A DNA stretch of 64,000 nt from Micromonospora rifamycinica (GCF_900090265.1 NZ_LT607752.1:6206001-6270000), one strand, 5' to 3'; counted from the first letter of the stretch, positions 1 through 8,716 are shown. Notes: generated by a model from the sequence alone, not told the origin. Made by a program: numbers and translations.

Positions 1-393
1 GGTCCGGTCGGCGTGCCGGTCCGTCGCGGGCCGGCGGCGTTCCCGCTGCCAGATCGGCTCGTCCGGGGGCCGGCGGTACGCCTCGTCGACCGGCCGGCGG
101 TACGCGTCGTGGTCGGGGTACCGCTCGTCGCCCGGCGCGTCCCCGCGGGGGGACTCGTCATCCTGGTCGGCCCAGGAACGGCCGAGGTAGGTGCCGTCGG
201 GGCGGGTCGGGGCGAGCGGGGGCACCTCGGCACGGCCGAAGGCGGCGGGCCGCCCCCGCGGGTCGGCGTACCGGTTGCCGATGTCGCCGGGGTAACGCTG
301 GCCGCGGAACTGGGGGTGCCACTCGCTGGTCGGCTCGATCACCCAGGACGGTTCCGCCGGGGCGTCCCAGCGGTCGCCCCACCCGCCGGTCAT
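1..393 (-). CDS. Hypothetical Arg/Pro-rich protein, partial (C-terminus off the left edge)
   Basis: This reverse-strand reading frame starts with ATG at 393 and stays open for 131 codons to the window edge, so the C-terminus is missing. A clear ribosome site (GGAGG) lies about 8 bases upstream of the ATG. The visible protein begins MTGGWGDRWDAPAEPSWVIE and is rich in Arg, Pro, Asp, Tyr and Trp, with repeated AYRRP/RYPDH-like pieces. It has no membrane segment or known catalytic motif and looks intrinsically disordered. I do not recognise the family. It is divergent from the ABC exporter operon that starts at 555. Confidence 0.6.
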   Translation of the reverse strand, partial: MTGGWGDRWDAPAEPSWVIEPTSEWHPQFRGQRYPGDIGNRYADPRGRPAAFGRAEVPPLAPTRPDGTYLGRSWADQDDESPRGDAPGDERYPDHDAYRRPVDEAYRRPPDEPIWQRERRRPATDRHADRT

Positions 394-554
394 CGGGGGC
401 CTCCGTGTCCACGCGTGCGGCGCGGCCCGATGCCCGGCTCGCGTCGCTCGCTCACGGCGGTGTCACCTCGTTGCAAATTGTGGTGCCGGGCGCCCCAGGA
501 TGCCGGTAGAGTCCCCCGTCCGGCACGGCGGGGCTGCGGAAGGAGGGTAGCGGC

Positions 555-1403
555 GTGGGCTCGGTCACCGCCACTGTGGCACTACCCACGAGCGCAAACG
601 TTACCCGATGGTTCCGGACATTCGGGGCCATATCCCGGGCCGGATTCCGCCGCTACGCCACCTATCGACAGGCCGCCCTGGCCGGTGCCGTGACCAACAC
701 CGTGTTCGGCTTCCTGCACTGCTCGGTGCTGCTGGCCGCCGCCGGGGCCGGAGCCGTCGGCGGGTACGACCGGGCACAGCTCGCCACCTTCGTCTGGGTG
801 GGGCAGGGGCTGATCGCCGTCGTGCTGCTCTGGGGCTGGAGTGACCTGGCGGACCGGATCCGTACCGGTGACGTGGCCGCCGACCTGCTTCGCCCGGTGC
901 ACCCGGTGACCAGCTACCTCGCCACCGACCTGGGGCGGGCCGGGTACGCGGCGCTGGCCCGGCTGCTCCCGCCCGTCCTGGTCGGGCCGCTCTTCTTCGA
1001 CGTCTACCTGCCGTCCCGGTGGCCCACCGTCGGGCTCTTCGTGGTCTCCGTGGTGGCCGCCGTGGTGCTCTGCTTCGGCTGCCGGTTCCTGGTCAACGCC
1101 ACCGCGTACTGGTGGCAGGACGCGCGGGGTCCGCTGCTGCTGTGGACCCTCGGCTCGGGGGTGCTGGCCGGGCTCTACTTCCCGCTGCGGTTCCTGCCGG
1201 AGTGGCTGCAACTGGTGCTGTGGTGCGGCACCCCGTTCCCGAGCCTGCTGCAGACCCCGCTCGACGTGCTGGTCGAGCGGGATCCGCCGGCCGTCCAGGT
1301 CGGCCTGGTCGCCCTCCAGCTCGGCTGGGCGGTGCTGGTGCTGGCCGCCTGCCGGCTGGTGCAGCGGCGGGCCGAACGTCGGCTGGTGGTGCAGGGTGGC
1401 TGA
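555..1403 (+). CDS. ABC-2 type transporter permease (first of pair)
   Basis: This 282-residue integral membrane protein resembles the ABC-2 permeases of the COG4587/DUF990 type, which pair with a second permease and a DrrA-like ATPase to export lipophilic compounds or drugs. About six hydrophobic segments are visible, beginning near residue 45 and ending near residue 265. The GTG start at 555 follows AGGAGGG at 541-547. The gene overlaps the next permease by 8 bases, and the ATPase follows, so the three form one operon. The exported substrate cannot be read from the sequence. Confidence 0.85.
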   Translation: MGSVTATVALPTSANVTRWFRTFGAISRAGFRRYATYRQAALAGAVTNTVFGFLHCSVLLAAAGAGAVGGYDRAQLATFVWVGQGLIAVVLLWGWSDLADRIRTGDVAADLLRPVHPVTSYLATDLGRAGYAALARLLPPVLVGPLFFDVYLPSRWPTVGLFVVSVVAAVVLCFGCRFLVNATAYWWQDARGPLLLWTLGSGVLAGLYFPLRFLPEWLQLVLWCGTPFPSLLQTPLDVLVERDPPAVQVGLVALQLGWAVLVLAACRLVQRRAERRLVVQGG

Positions 1404-2238
1404 GCAGGGGATGTGCACCGGCGAGGCGGTCCGGCCGGGTGGGACGTTGCGGGCGTACCGGGCGCTTCTCGGGGCGCAGGCCAGGTCGCAGACGGCGTAC
1501 CGGGCGTCGTTCCTGCTGGACCTGCTGGGCAACCTGGGAGCCACCGTCTTCGACGTGGTCACCGTCCTGGTGATCTACGGGGTGACCCGGGAGCTGGGTG
1601 GGTTCACGCTGCGCGAGACGCTGGTGATGGTGGGGCTGTCGGCCAGCGCCTTCGCCGTGGCGGACCTGCTGGTCGGCAACATCGAGCGGCTGCCGGCGCA
1701 CGTCCGCACCGGCCTGTTCGACGCGGTGCTGCTCCGGCCGCTCGGCGCGCTGCCCCAGCTGCTGCTGATGAACCTGCCGCTGCGCAAGGTGTCCCGGGGC
1801 GTGTTCGGGGTGGCCGTGCTGGTGGTGGCGCTGGGCTCGGCCGGGATCGACTGGACCCCGGCCCGGGTGGCGCTGGCGGTGGTCGCCCCGCTGGCCGGGG
1901 TGGTCTTCTTCGGGTCGCTCTTCGTGGCCACCGCCACCGTGTCGTTCTGGTGGGTGGACTCCGGCGAGCTGGCCAACTCGGTCACCTACGGCGGGCGGGA
2001 CTTCACCTCGTACCCGGTGACCGTCTTCGAGGGGTGGTTCCGGGCCGCCTTCGCCTACGGGCTGGGCTTCGCCTTCGTCAGTTACCAGCCGGCGCTGGCG
2101 CTGCTGGGCCGCGCCGACCCGCTCGGCCTGCCGTCGTGGGCCGGCTGGACCGCGCCGGTGGTGGCGTTGGTCGCCGCCGTGGTGGCGGCGGCGGCCTGGC
2201 GCACCGGCATCCGCCACTACCGGAGTACGGGGTCATGA
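1396..2238 (+). CDS. ABC-2 type transporter permease (second of pair)
   Basis: This 280-residue membrane protein has about six hydrophobic helices and resembles COG3694-type permeases, the usual partner of the preceding COG4587 type. Together they should form the heterodimeric membrane channel of the exporter. The GTG start at 1396 lies inside the previous gene. An ATG at 1411 is possible, but it has no spaced ribosome site. The stop codon overlaps the ATPase start as ATGA (2235-2238), which indicates translational coupling. The motif GGRDFTSYPVTVFEGWFR near residue 200 is typical of this permease group. Confidence 0.85.
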   Translation: MAEQGMCTGEAVRPGGTLRAYRALLGAQARSQTAYRASFLLDLLGNLGATVFDVVTVLVIYGVTRELGGFTLRETLVMVGLSASAFAVADLLVGNIERLPAHVRTGLFDAVLLRPLGALPQLLLMNLPLRKVSRGVFGVAVLVVALGSAGIDWTPARVALAVVAPLAGVVFFGSLFVATATVSFWWVDSGELANSVTYGGRDFTSYPVTVFEGWFRAAFAYGLGFAFVSYQPALALLGRADPLGLPSWAGWTAPVVALVAAVVAAAAWRTGIRHYRSTGS

Positions 2239-3290
2239 GCGTCATCGAGCTGGACGGGCTGCGCAAGGAGTTCACGGTACGGGTCCGGGCGGGCCGGCTG
2301 CGCCGGGAGAAGCGCACGGTCACCGCCGTGGACGGCATCGACCTGCGGGTGGAGCGCGGCGAGATGCTCGGCTACATCGGCCCCAACGGGGCGGGCAAGT
2401 CGACCACCCTGAAGATGCTCACCGGGGTGCTGAGCCCGTCGGCGGGGCAGGCCCGGGTCTGCGGCCTGCGCCCGGTCGCCGACCGGACCCGGCTGGCGCT
2501 GCGGATCGGGGTGGTCTTCGGGCAGCGCTCCCAACTGTGGTGGGACCTGCCGCTGGGTGACTCGTTCGACCTGCTGAGGCACCTCTACCGGGTGCCCGCC
2601 GCCGACCACGCCGCCCGGCTGCGCCGCTGCCGTGACCTGCTCGACCTGGACGCCTTCCTGGACACCCCGGTCCGGCAGCTCTCGCTGGGGCAGCGGATGC
2701 GCGGCGAGTTGACCGCCGCGCTGCTGCACGGCCCGCAGGTGCTCTTCCTCGACGAGCCGACCATCGGGCTGGACGTGGTGAGCCGGCAGGCGGTCCGGGA
2801 GTTCCTCGCCGAGCTGGGCCGGGCCGGTGACACCACACTGGTGCTGACCACCCACGACCTGGCCGACATCGAGCGGCTGTGCGCCCGGCTGGTGGTGGTC
2901 GACCACGGCCGGGTGGTGCACGACGGGTCGATCGCCGCCCTGCACGCCCGGTACGGCTCCCGCCGGCTGGTCGTCGTCGAGCTGGACGCCCCGTTGGCGG
3001 TGCCGCCGCGGCCGGTGGGGGCGCCGCTGCTCCGGGTCGAGGCCGAGGGCCGGCGGCTGGTCTACACGCTGGAGTCGGCGGGGGTGGCGGAGGTGGTGTC
3101 CGGGCTGGCCGGGCTGGCCGCGTTGCGTGACGTCTCGATCGTCGAGCCGGACATCGAGGACGTGGTGGCCCGGCTCTACCGGACCCCGCCCTCCGCCCCC
3201 GGTGGGGGCGGAGGCGTCGGGAGGGAACTGGTCAGACCGGTTCGCCGATCTGCACCCGGGGGGCCGGGGCGCGCATCCGGCGGAAGGTGA
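2235..3290 (+). CDS. ABC transporter ATP-binding protein
   Basis: This 351-residue ATPase energises the two upstream permeases. Visible motifs in order are Walker A GPNGAGKST (near residue 49), the signature LSLGQRMRG, Walker B VLFLDEPTIGLD and the switch TTHD. The layout matches DrrA/COG4586 exporters. It starts in the ATGA overlap with the second permease. The C-terminal 35 residues or so after VARLYR are Gly/Arg/Pro-rich and run 59 bases past the stop of the convergent DUF3043 gene. That tail is unlikely to be part of the nucleotide-binding domain. Confidence 0.9.
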   Translation: MSVIELDGLRKEFTVRVRAGRLRREKRTVTAVDGIDLRVERGEMLGYIGPNGAGKSTTLKMLTGVLSPSAGQARVCGLRPVADRTRLALRIGVVFGQRSQLWWDLPLGDSFDLLRHLYRVPAADHAARLRRCRDLLDLDAFLDTPVRQLSLGQRMRGELTAALLHGPQVLFLDEPTIGLDVVSRQAVREFLAELGRAGDTTLVLTTHDLADIERLCARLVVVDHGRVVHDGSIAALHARYGSRRLVVVELDAPLAVPPRPVGAPLLRVEAEGRRLVYTLESAGVAEVVSGLAGLAALRDVSIVEPDIEDVVARLYRTPPSAPGGGGGVGRELVRPVRRSAPGGPGRASGGR

Positions 3291-3837
3291 TCGACCGCAT
3301 GATCGCGTACAGGTAGAGCGAGCCCATCCGCTCGCCGCTGGTCGGGAAGCGCTCCCGGACCAGCTTCTTGATCCGGCGGGAGATCAGCACCGAGTCGATC
3401 ACCACGCCGAGCGCGAGCGCGCCCCACACCACGTTGGAGGCGAGCCGGATCGCCTGCGGCATGGCGGCGTTCGAGCCGATCAGCACGATCAGCGCGCCAC
3501 CGAAGAACCAGGTGCCGATCGTCCGGCGGGAGTCGACCACGTTGCGGGCCAGCAGCCGTTCCGGCCCCCGGTCCCGGGGGCCGCCCTCGCGGCGGAACTC
3601 GGCGGCGGCCTCGGTGCGCGCCTTGCGGCGCTGTTCCCGGGCCTCCTCCTTGGTCAGCGGCCGGGTCGGGCCGGCGGGCCGGCGACCGGCGACCGGCCGT
3701 TTCGGGGTCTCTACGCCCAGTTCCTTCTTGCTCGGGGTGTAGCCCCGGGGGCGCGCGGCGGATGGCTCCTCGGTCACCACCGTGGCGGTGGCGGAGGAGT
3801 CGGAGTCGGCGGACTTGCGGCGAAACAACGACGGCAC
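3232..3837 (-). CDS. DUF3043 domain membrane protein
   Basis: This 201-residue protein of unknown role belongs to the actinobacterial DUF3043 family. The N-terminal half is charged and hydrophilic, with YTPSKKELG and RPLTKEEAREQRRKARTEA. It is followed by two membrane segments (TIGTWFFGGALIVLIGS and NVVWGALALGVVIDSV) and a basic C-terminal tail. I chose the GTG at 3837 (protein starting with PSLFRRKSADSDSS) rather than an upstream ATG at 3879, because a TACCCT -10 box lies 7 bases before it, as in leaderless genes. Its 3' end overlaps that of the convergent ABC ATPase. Confidence 0.8.
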   Translation of the reverse strand: MPSLFRRKSADSDSSATATVVTEEPSAARPRGYTPSKKELGVETPKRPVAGRRPAGPTRPLTKEEAREQRRKARTEAAAEFRREGGPRDRGPERLLARNVVDSRRTIGTWFFGGALIVLIGSNAAMPQAIRLASNVVWGALALGVVIDSVLISRRIKKLVRERFPTSGERMGSLYLYAIMRSITFRRMRAPAPRVQIGEPV

Positions 3838-3844
3838 GAGGTGA

Positions 3845-3850
3845 AGGGTA
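3845..3850 (-). promoter_or_regulatory. -10 box of a probable leaderless promoter (DUF3043 gene)
   Basis: TACCCT on the reverse strand lies exactly 7 bases before the GTG at 3837. No ribosome site is present. This TANNNT-N7-start spacing is the actinobacterial pattern for mRNAs that begin at the start codon. Confidence 0.45.
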
Positions 3851-3985
3851 GCCACCCGTCGGCGCCCGGTGCACATCACGGGTGCACCGGGCGCTCGACG
3901 GGCGGGTGGGACGGGGTCGCGGCCCTGGCCGGGAGCGGGGGGCCGGACCGGGGTCGCGGCCGCCCGCCGGCGCGGGCCGGAGGGG

Positions 3986-5341
3986 TTACGGGCGTTCGGT
4001 GTGCGCGCCGAGGTTGGCCAGCTTGGCCTCGAAGTCCTCGTAGCCCCGGTTGATCAGGTCGACGCCGTACACCCGGGAGGTGCCCTCGGCGGCGAGCGCC
4101 GCGATCAGGTGGCTGAACCCGGCCCGCAGGTCCGGGATGACCAGGTCGGCGGCGTGCAGCTTGCTCGGCCCGGCGATCACCGCGGAGTGCTTGAAGTTGC
4201 GGCGGCCGAACCGGCACGGGGTGCCGCCGAGGCAGTCCCGGTAGACCTGGATGTTGGCGCCCATGGTGTTCAGCGCGTCGGTGTAGCCCAGCCGCTGCTC
4301 GTAGACCGTCTCGTGGACGATCGACAGGCCCCGGGCCTGGGTCAGCGCCACCACGAGGGGCTGCTGCCAGTCGGTCATGAAGCCGGGGTGCACGTCGGTC
4401 TCCAGCGCCACCGCGTTCAGCTCACCGCCCGGGTGCCAGAACCGGATGCCGCCCTCCTGGCCCGGGTCGCCGAGCTTCGGCGGGCGGGCGTCGGTGACCT
4501 CGTACTCGCCGCCGACGGAGCGGAAGATGTTGAGGAAGGTCATCATGTCGGCCTGCTGCGCGCCGAGCACCTCGACGTGGCCCCGGGTGGCCAGCGCCGC
4601 CGCGGCCCAGCTCGCCGCCTCGATCCGGTCCGGGATCGGCCGGTGGGTGTAGCCGTGCAGCTTCTTGACACCCTGGATCTCGATCACCCGGTCGGTGTGC
4701 ACCTTGATGATCGCGCCCATCTTCTGCAGGATGCAGATCAGGTCGATGATCTCGGGTTCGACGGCGGCGTTGCGCAGCTCGGTGACGCCCTCGGCCATCA
4801 CGGCGGTCAGCAGCACCTGCTCGGTCGCGCCGACGCTCGGGTACGGCAGGGCGAACTTGGTGCCGTGCAGCCCGTTCGGCGCCGACAGGTGCAGACCCTC
4901 GGGGCTCTTCTCCACCGTCGCGCCGAACTCGCGCAGCGCCTGGAGGTGGAAGTCGATCGGGCGGGGGCCGATGTGGCAGCCGCCGAGGTCGGGGATGAAG
5001 GCGTGACCGAGCCGGTGCAGCAGCGGGCCGCAGAACAGGATCGGGATCCGGCTGGATCCGGCGTGCACGTTGATCTGGTCGGTGCTGGCGCTCTCGACGT
5101 TGGACGGGTCGAAGACCAGCTCGCCGTCCTCGGTGCCGTCGGTGACCTTCACCCCGTGCAGGCCGAGCAGCCCGCGGACCACCTCGACGTCACGGATCTT
5201 GGGGACGTCGAACAGCCGGCTGGGCGAGTCGCCCAGCAGGGCCGCGACCATCGCCTTGGAGACCAGGTTCTTCGCGCCGCGCACGCGGATCCGCCCTTCG
5301 AGCGGAGTACCTCCGTGTACGACCAGGACGTCGTCCGTCAA
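3986..5341 (-). CDS. murA: UDP-N-acetylglucosamine 1-carboxyvinyltransferase
   Basis: MurA transfers enolpyruvate from phosphoenolpyruvate to UDP-GlcNAc, the first committed step of peptidoglycan synthesis, in the cytoplasm. The 451-residue protein has the substrate-binding Lys24-Asn25 (RGAKNLVSK) and the catalytic, fosfomycin-target Cys122 in GGCHIGPRP. The loop is therefore the Cys type, not the Asp type that gives intrinsic fosfomycin resistance. Conserved TDWQQP and DLRAG motifs appear in the C-terminal half. It is somewhat longer than the usual 420 residues or so, with an insert near EVTDARPPKLGDPGQEGG. It appears to be transcribed alone from a promoter near 5480-5505. Confidence 0.96.
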   Translation of the reverse strand: MTDDVLVVHGGTPLEGRIRVRGAKNLVSKAMVAALLGDSPSRLFDVPKIRDVEVVRGLLGLHGVKVTDGTEDGELVFDPSNVESASTDQINVHAGSSRIPILFCGPLLHRLGHAFIPDLGGCHIGPRPIDFHLQALREFGATVEKSPEGLHLSAPNGLHGTKFALPYPSVGATEQVLLTAVMAEGVTELRNAAVEPEIIDLICILQKMGAIIKVHTDRVIEIQGVKKLHGYTHRPIPDRIEAASWAAAALATRGHVEVLGAQQADMMTFLNIFRSVGGEYEVTDARPPKLGDPGQEGGIRFWHPGGELNAVALETDVHPGFMTDWQQPLVVALTQARGLSIVHETVYEQRLGYTDALNTMGANIQVYRDCLGGTPCRFGRRNFKHSAVIAGPSKLHAADLVIPDLRAGFSHLIAALAAEGTSRVYGVDLINRGYEDFEAKLANLGAHTERP

Positions 5342-5477
5342 CGCAACCTCCAGCGCGTGTCGGGTGGTGCCAGGTGGAGTCGATGATGGGGCATGCTGTC
5401 CAGCCGCCCGGTACGGGCTGTCCAGCTACCCGCTGGGGGGCCGACAGCAAACGGCCCCCGTGGTACGTCGCCCCGGC

Positions 5478-5505
5478 AGCATAGCCCTCCGTGACGAGAT
5501 GCGAA
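5478..5505 (-). promoter_or_regulatory. Candidate murA promoter
   Basis: On the reverse strand TTCGCA (5505-5500) and TATGCT (5483-5478) are separated by 16 bases and lie about 140 bases upstream of the murA start. They resemble -35 and -10 boxes. This is a visual match only. Confidence 0.35.
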
Positions 5506-5544
5506 TCGGTCACCGCACCGGCGCGGGAACGAACCGGCGAATCT

Positions 5545-5560
5545 GGTACGTTCCCGTACC
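5545..5560. other. Short palindrome downstream of nadA
   Basis: GGTACG and CGTACC flank a TTCC loop in the 239-base nadA-murA gap, 21 bases beyond the nadA stop. It could be a small operator or a weak terminator stem. Nothing else gene-like is seen in the gap. Confidence 0.35.
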
Positions 5561-5580
5561 TTATCGATGACCGTACGTGA

Positions 5581-6780
5581 TCAGGTGGCGGCGGGCGGCG
5601 GGGTGTCGGCGGCCGGCAGCGCGAGCATCTGGTCCAGCGCCACCCGGGCGTGGTGCGCGGTCTCCGCGTCGACGGTGATCTGGTTGACCACCCGGCCGGC
5701 GACCAGCTCCTCCAGCGCCCAGACCAGGTGCGGCAGGTCGATCCGGTTCATCGTGGAGCAGTAGCAGACCGCCTTGTCCAGGAACATGATCTGCTTGTCC
5801 GGGTGGGCCAGCGCCAGCCGGCGGACCAGGTTCAGCTCGGTGCCGACCGCCCACGCCGAGCCGGCCGGTGCCGCCTCGATCGCCTTGATGATGTATTCCG
5901 TCGAGCCGACCTGGTCGGCGGCGGTGACCACCTCGTGCCGGCACTCCGGGTGCACCAGCACGGTGACCCCGGGCACCCGGGCCCGGACGTCGTGCACGCT
6001 GTCCAGGGTGAACCGGCCGTGCACCGAACAGTGCCCCCGCCACAGGATCATCTTCGCGTCGCGGACCTGCTCGGCGGTGAGCCCGCCGTTCGGCTTGTGC
6101 GGGTCGTAGAGCACGCAGTCGTCCAGCGAGTAGCCCATCTCCAGCACCGCCGTGTTGCGGCCCAGGTGCTGGTCGGGCAGGAACAGCACCTTGGACCCCT
6201 GCGCGTAGGCCCAGTCCAGCGCCCGCTTCGCGTTCGACGAGGTGCAGACCACGCCGCCGTTGCGGCCGACGAAGCCCTTGATGTCCGCCGAGGAGTTCAT
6301 GTACGTCACCGGCACGGTGTCCGCCGCGACGCCCAGGTCGGTCAGCACCTCCCAGGCCCGTTCGACCTGCCCCAGCACCGCCATGTCGGCCATCGAGCAG
6401 CCGGCCGCCAGGTCGGGCAGGATCACCCGCTGCGCGTCGGTGGTGAGGATGTCGGCGCTCTCGGCCATGAAGTGCACGCCGCAGAAGACGATGTACTCCG
6501 CGTCCGGGCGGGCCGCCGCCTCCCGGGCCAGCTTGAACGAGTCGCCGGTGACGTCGGCGAACTGGATCACCTCGTCGCGCTGGTAGTGGTGACCGAGAAC
6601 GAACACCCGCCTGCCCAGCGCGGCCTTCGCCGCCGCCGCACGGGCCACCAGGTCGGGGTCGCTCGGCGCCGGCAGGTCTCCCGGACACTCCACGCCACGC
6701 TCGGTGGCAGGGTCGCTACCGCGGCCGAGGAGCAGCAGCGCGGTCGCCGTGTTGGAGGGTTCCACCCAGGTCGAAGTCAC
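5581..6780 (-). CDS. nadA: Quinolinate synthase
   Basis: NadA condenses iminoaspartate with dihydroxyacetone phosphate to make quinolinate in de novo NAD synthesis, using a [4Fe-4S] cluster. The 399-residue protein has the three expected cysteine regions: FCGVHF (Cys100), VVCTSSNA (Cys179) and VCYCSTMN (about residue 340). It also has the substrate motifs GHHYQRDEV and HPECRHEV. I start it at GTG 6780, preceded by TGAGGA, because residues upstream of that are not family-like. nadB and nadC are not adjacent, so NadA is separated from its usual partners. The promoter faces that of glycerate kinase across two palindromes. Confidence 0.95.
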   Translation of the reverse strand: MTSTWVEPSNTATALLLLGRGSDPATERGVECPGDLPAPSDPDLVARAAAAKAALGRRVFVLGHHYQRDEVIQFADVTGDSFKLAREAAARPDAEYIVFCGVHFMAESADILTTDAQRVILPDLAAGCSMADMAVLGQVERAWEVLTDLGVAADTVPVTYMNSSADIKGFVGRNGGVVCTSSNAKRALDWAYAQGSKVLFLPDQHLGRNTAVLEMGYSLDDCVLYDPHKPNGGLTAEQVRDAKMILWRGHCSVHGRFTLDSVHDVRARVPGVTVLVHPECRHEVVTAADQVGSTEYIIKAIEAAPAGSAWAVGTELNLVRRLALAHPDKQIMFLDKAVCYCSTMNRIDLPHLVWALEELVAGRVVNQITVDAETAHHARVALDQMLALPAADTPPPAAT

Positions 6781-6823
6781 GTCCTCATGGTCCCACAACG
6801 GGCCGTTCGCACGACCGCTGCCG

Positions 6824-6866
6824 GTGTGGGCTGCCACACTGCTCCGCGCCGATGTGGCCTGCCACA
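6824..6866. promoter_or_regulatory. Two tandem operator-like palindromes between nadA and glycerate kinase
   Basis: The first palindrome is GTGTGG-gctg-CCACAC at 6824-6839, and the second is TGTGG-cctg-CCACA at 6853-6866. Their centres are 28 bases apart, close to three helical turns. A further CCACAA half-site is at 6793-6798, next to the nadA start. The second site overlaps the likely -10 region of the glycerate kinase gene. Repeated sites of this sort suggest a dimeric repressor, but I cannot match them to a named regulator. Confidence 0.5.
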
Positions 6867-6874
6867 CTCTGGGC

Positions 6875-8011
6875 ATGCGCGTGCTGCTCTGCCCGGACAA
6901 GTTCGCCGGCACCCTTCAGGCCCCCGAGGTGGCGGCTGCCGTCGCCGCCGGCTGGCGGGCGGTGGACAGCACGGACGAGCTGCTCGTCCGCCCCCTGGCC
7001 GACGGCGGCCCGGGTTTCGTCACGGTGCTCGCCGGGGCGCTCGACGGCCACCGGATCCCGGTGCCGACGGTCGACCCGCTGGGCCGGCCCGTCACCGGTG
7101 AGATCCTGCTCACCGCCGACGGCACCGGCTACCTGGAGAGTGCCCAGGCGTGCGGGCTGCACCTGCTGGCTGCCGCCGAGCGTGATCCGAAGGCGACCAC
7201 CTCGTACGGCCTCGGGGCGCTGGTCACCGCCGCCGTCGAGCACGGGGCCCGGACGGTGGTGATCGGGCTGGGCGGCTCCGGCACCAACGACGGCGGGGCC
7301 GGTCTGCTCGCCGCGCTCGGCGCGACCCCGCTCGACGACGCCGGCCGCGCCCTGCCGTACGGCGGAGCGGCGCTGGCCGCCGTCGCCGCCCTCGACGGGG
7401 TGCCCCGGCTGCGCGGGGCCACCCTGGTCGCCGCCACCGACGTGGACAACCCGCTGCTCGGTCTGCACGGCGCCAGCAGCGTCTACGGCCCGCAGAAGGG
7501 TGCCGACCGGGCCGACGTGCTGCTGCTCGACGCCGCGCTGGAGCGCTGGGCGACGGTGCTGGAGCGGGACCTGCCGGGCTGCCCGCCCGGCCTGGGCACG
7601 CTGCCCGGCGGGGGTGCCGCCGGCGGCCTCGGGGCGGCGGTGCTGGCCCTCGGCGGGCGCTGCGAATCCGGCATCGGCCTGGTCGGCCGGGCGATCGGCC
7701 TGGACGCCGCGCTGGACGACTGCGATCTGGTGATCACCGGGGAGGGGTCGTTCGACCACCAGTCGCTGCGCGGCAAGGTGGTCGCCGGGGTGGCCGGGGC
7801 GGCCCGCGACCGGGGCGTGCCGTGCGTGGTGCTGGCGGGCCGGGTGAGCACCGGCCGGCGGGAGGCCGCCTCGGCCGGGGTGACCGAGGCGTACAGCCTG
7901 GTGGAGCACTTCGGCGGCGAGGAGCGCGGCGGGGTGGCGGCGGCGATGGACCGGCCCGCCGAGGGGCTGCGGGCGCTCGGTGCCCGCCTGGCCCGGCAGT
8001 GGAGCCGCTGA
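6875..8011 (+). CDS. Glycerate kinase family protein
   Basis: This 378-residue protein belongs to the GlxK/GckA-type glycerate kinases, which phosphorylate glycerate with ATP. Visible hallmarks are CPDKFAGTL at the N-terminus, PLADGGPGFV, the glycine-rich GLGGSGTNDGGAG, GPQKGA, and ITGEGSFDHQSLRGKV near the C-terminus. It matches the M. tuberculosis Rv2205c position next to the erpA homologue. The ATG at 6875 has no ribosome site, and a CACACT -10-like box lies 6 bases before it, so the message may be leaderless. It is followed by a 34-bp tandem array. Confidence 0.88.
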   Translation: MRVLLCPDKFAGTLQAPEVAAAVAAGWRAVDSTDELLVRPLADGGPGFVTVLAGALDGHRIPVPTVDPLGRPVTGEILLTADGTGYLESAQACGLHLLAAAERDPKATTSYGLGALVTAAVEHGARTVVIGLGGSGTNDGGAGLLAALGATPLDDAGRALPYGGAALAAVAALDGVPRLRGATLVAATDVDNPLLGLHGASSVYGPQKGADRADVLLLDAALERWATVLERDLPGCPPGLGTLPGGGAAGGLGAAVLALGGRCESGIGLVGRAIGLDAALDDCDLVITGEGSFDHQSLRGKVVAGVAGAARDRGVPCVVLAGRVSTGRREAASAGVTEAYSLVEHFGGEERGGVAAAMDRPAEGLRALGARLARQWSR

Positions 8012-8029
8012 CCGGGTGGCCGGGCGGGG

Positions 8030-8131
8030 TGGCCGCGAGCCGTCCGGCGGTGGCCGGGCCGGGTGGCCGGGAGCCGTCCGGCGGTGGCCGGGCCGGGTGG
8101 CCGGGAGCCGTCGGGCGGTGGCCGGGAGTCG
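8030..8131. repeat. 34-bp tandem array after glycerate kinase
   Basis: Three units of 34 bases start at 8030, 8064 and 8098. The core is TGGCCGGGAGCCGTCCGGCG; the first unit has one change and the third is degenerate. The array begins 18 bases after the stop codon. The remaining 8132-8294 stretch holds only the erpA leader and GC-rich sequence. Confidence 0.7.
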
Positions 8132-8294
8132 TCTGGTGGGTGGCCGGCGGGGCGGGCCGGGGCGGCGATCACGCCAGCCGGGTGGTGCCGGCCGGGGCGG
8201 CGTACCATCGGAGCTGGACCACACCGGGAATCACTGGCCGTCGCGTGCTGTTGGCCAGGGTGTCCGGACCCATACCGCGCAGGGAGATTTCCAC

Positions 8295-8663
8295 GTGACC
8301 ACGCCAGCGCAGACCGACTCGACCGAGGCTCAGGCCCCTACTTCCGTCGTCCTCACCGACGTCGCGGCGCAGAAGGTCAAGGCCCTGATCGAGCAGGAGG
8401 GCCGCGACGACCTGCGGCTCCGGGTCGCGGTGCAGCCGGGTGGCTGCTCCGGCCTGCGGTACCAGCTCTTCTTCGACGAGCGTTCGCTCGACGGTGACGT
8501 CGTCACCGACTTCGACGGCGTAGGCGTCGTGGTCGACCGGATGAGCGCCCCCTACCTGGCCGGGGCGACCATCGACTTCGCCGACCGGATCGACGCCCAG
8601 GGTTTCACCATCGACAACCCCAACGCGGGCAGCTCCTGCGCCTGCGGCGACTCGTTCAGCTGA
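8295..8663 (+). CDS. erpA: Iron-sulfur cluster insertion protein, A-type carrier
   Basis: This 122-residue A-type carrier delivers [Fe-S] clusters to apoproteins. The three cluster-binding cysteines are present as PGGCSGLRY and SSCACGDSFS (the C-x60+-C-x-C pattern), with the HesB/IscA beta fold between. The GTG start at 8295 follows AGGGAGAT at 8281-8288. It is the counterpart of Rv2204c and sits between glycerate kinase and adenosine kinase, as in mycobacteria. A stem-loop at 8682-8716 probably ends its transcript. Confidence 0.93.
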   Translation: MTTPAQTDSTEAQAPTSVVLTDVAAQKVKALIEQEGRDDLRLRVAVQPGGCSGLRYQLFFDERSLDGDVVTDFDGVGVVVDRMSAPYLAGATIDFADRIDAQGFTIDNPNAGSSCACGDSFS

Positions 8664-8681
8664 GTCGCGACCCGTCGCGCC

Positions 8682-8716
8682 CGACGGGGCCGTCCCGACC
8701 CGGGCCGGCCCCGTCG
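8682..8716 (+). terminator. Stem-loop terminator after erpA
   Basis: Ten-base perfect arms CGACGGGGCC (8682-8691) and GGCCCCGTCG (8707-8716) surround a 15-base loop, 19 bases after the stop. The rest of the 333-base gap to 8996 holds degenerate GGGCCGGCTGTCGG-like repeats and no gene. Confidence 0.55.

Noticed and set aside
3232..3290. 59-base convergent overlap of the ABC ATPase and DUF3043 genes as a functional antisense switch
   Set aside because: The ATPase tail there is low complexity and the overlap is short. Convergent overlaps like this are common in compact GC-rich genomes.
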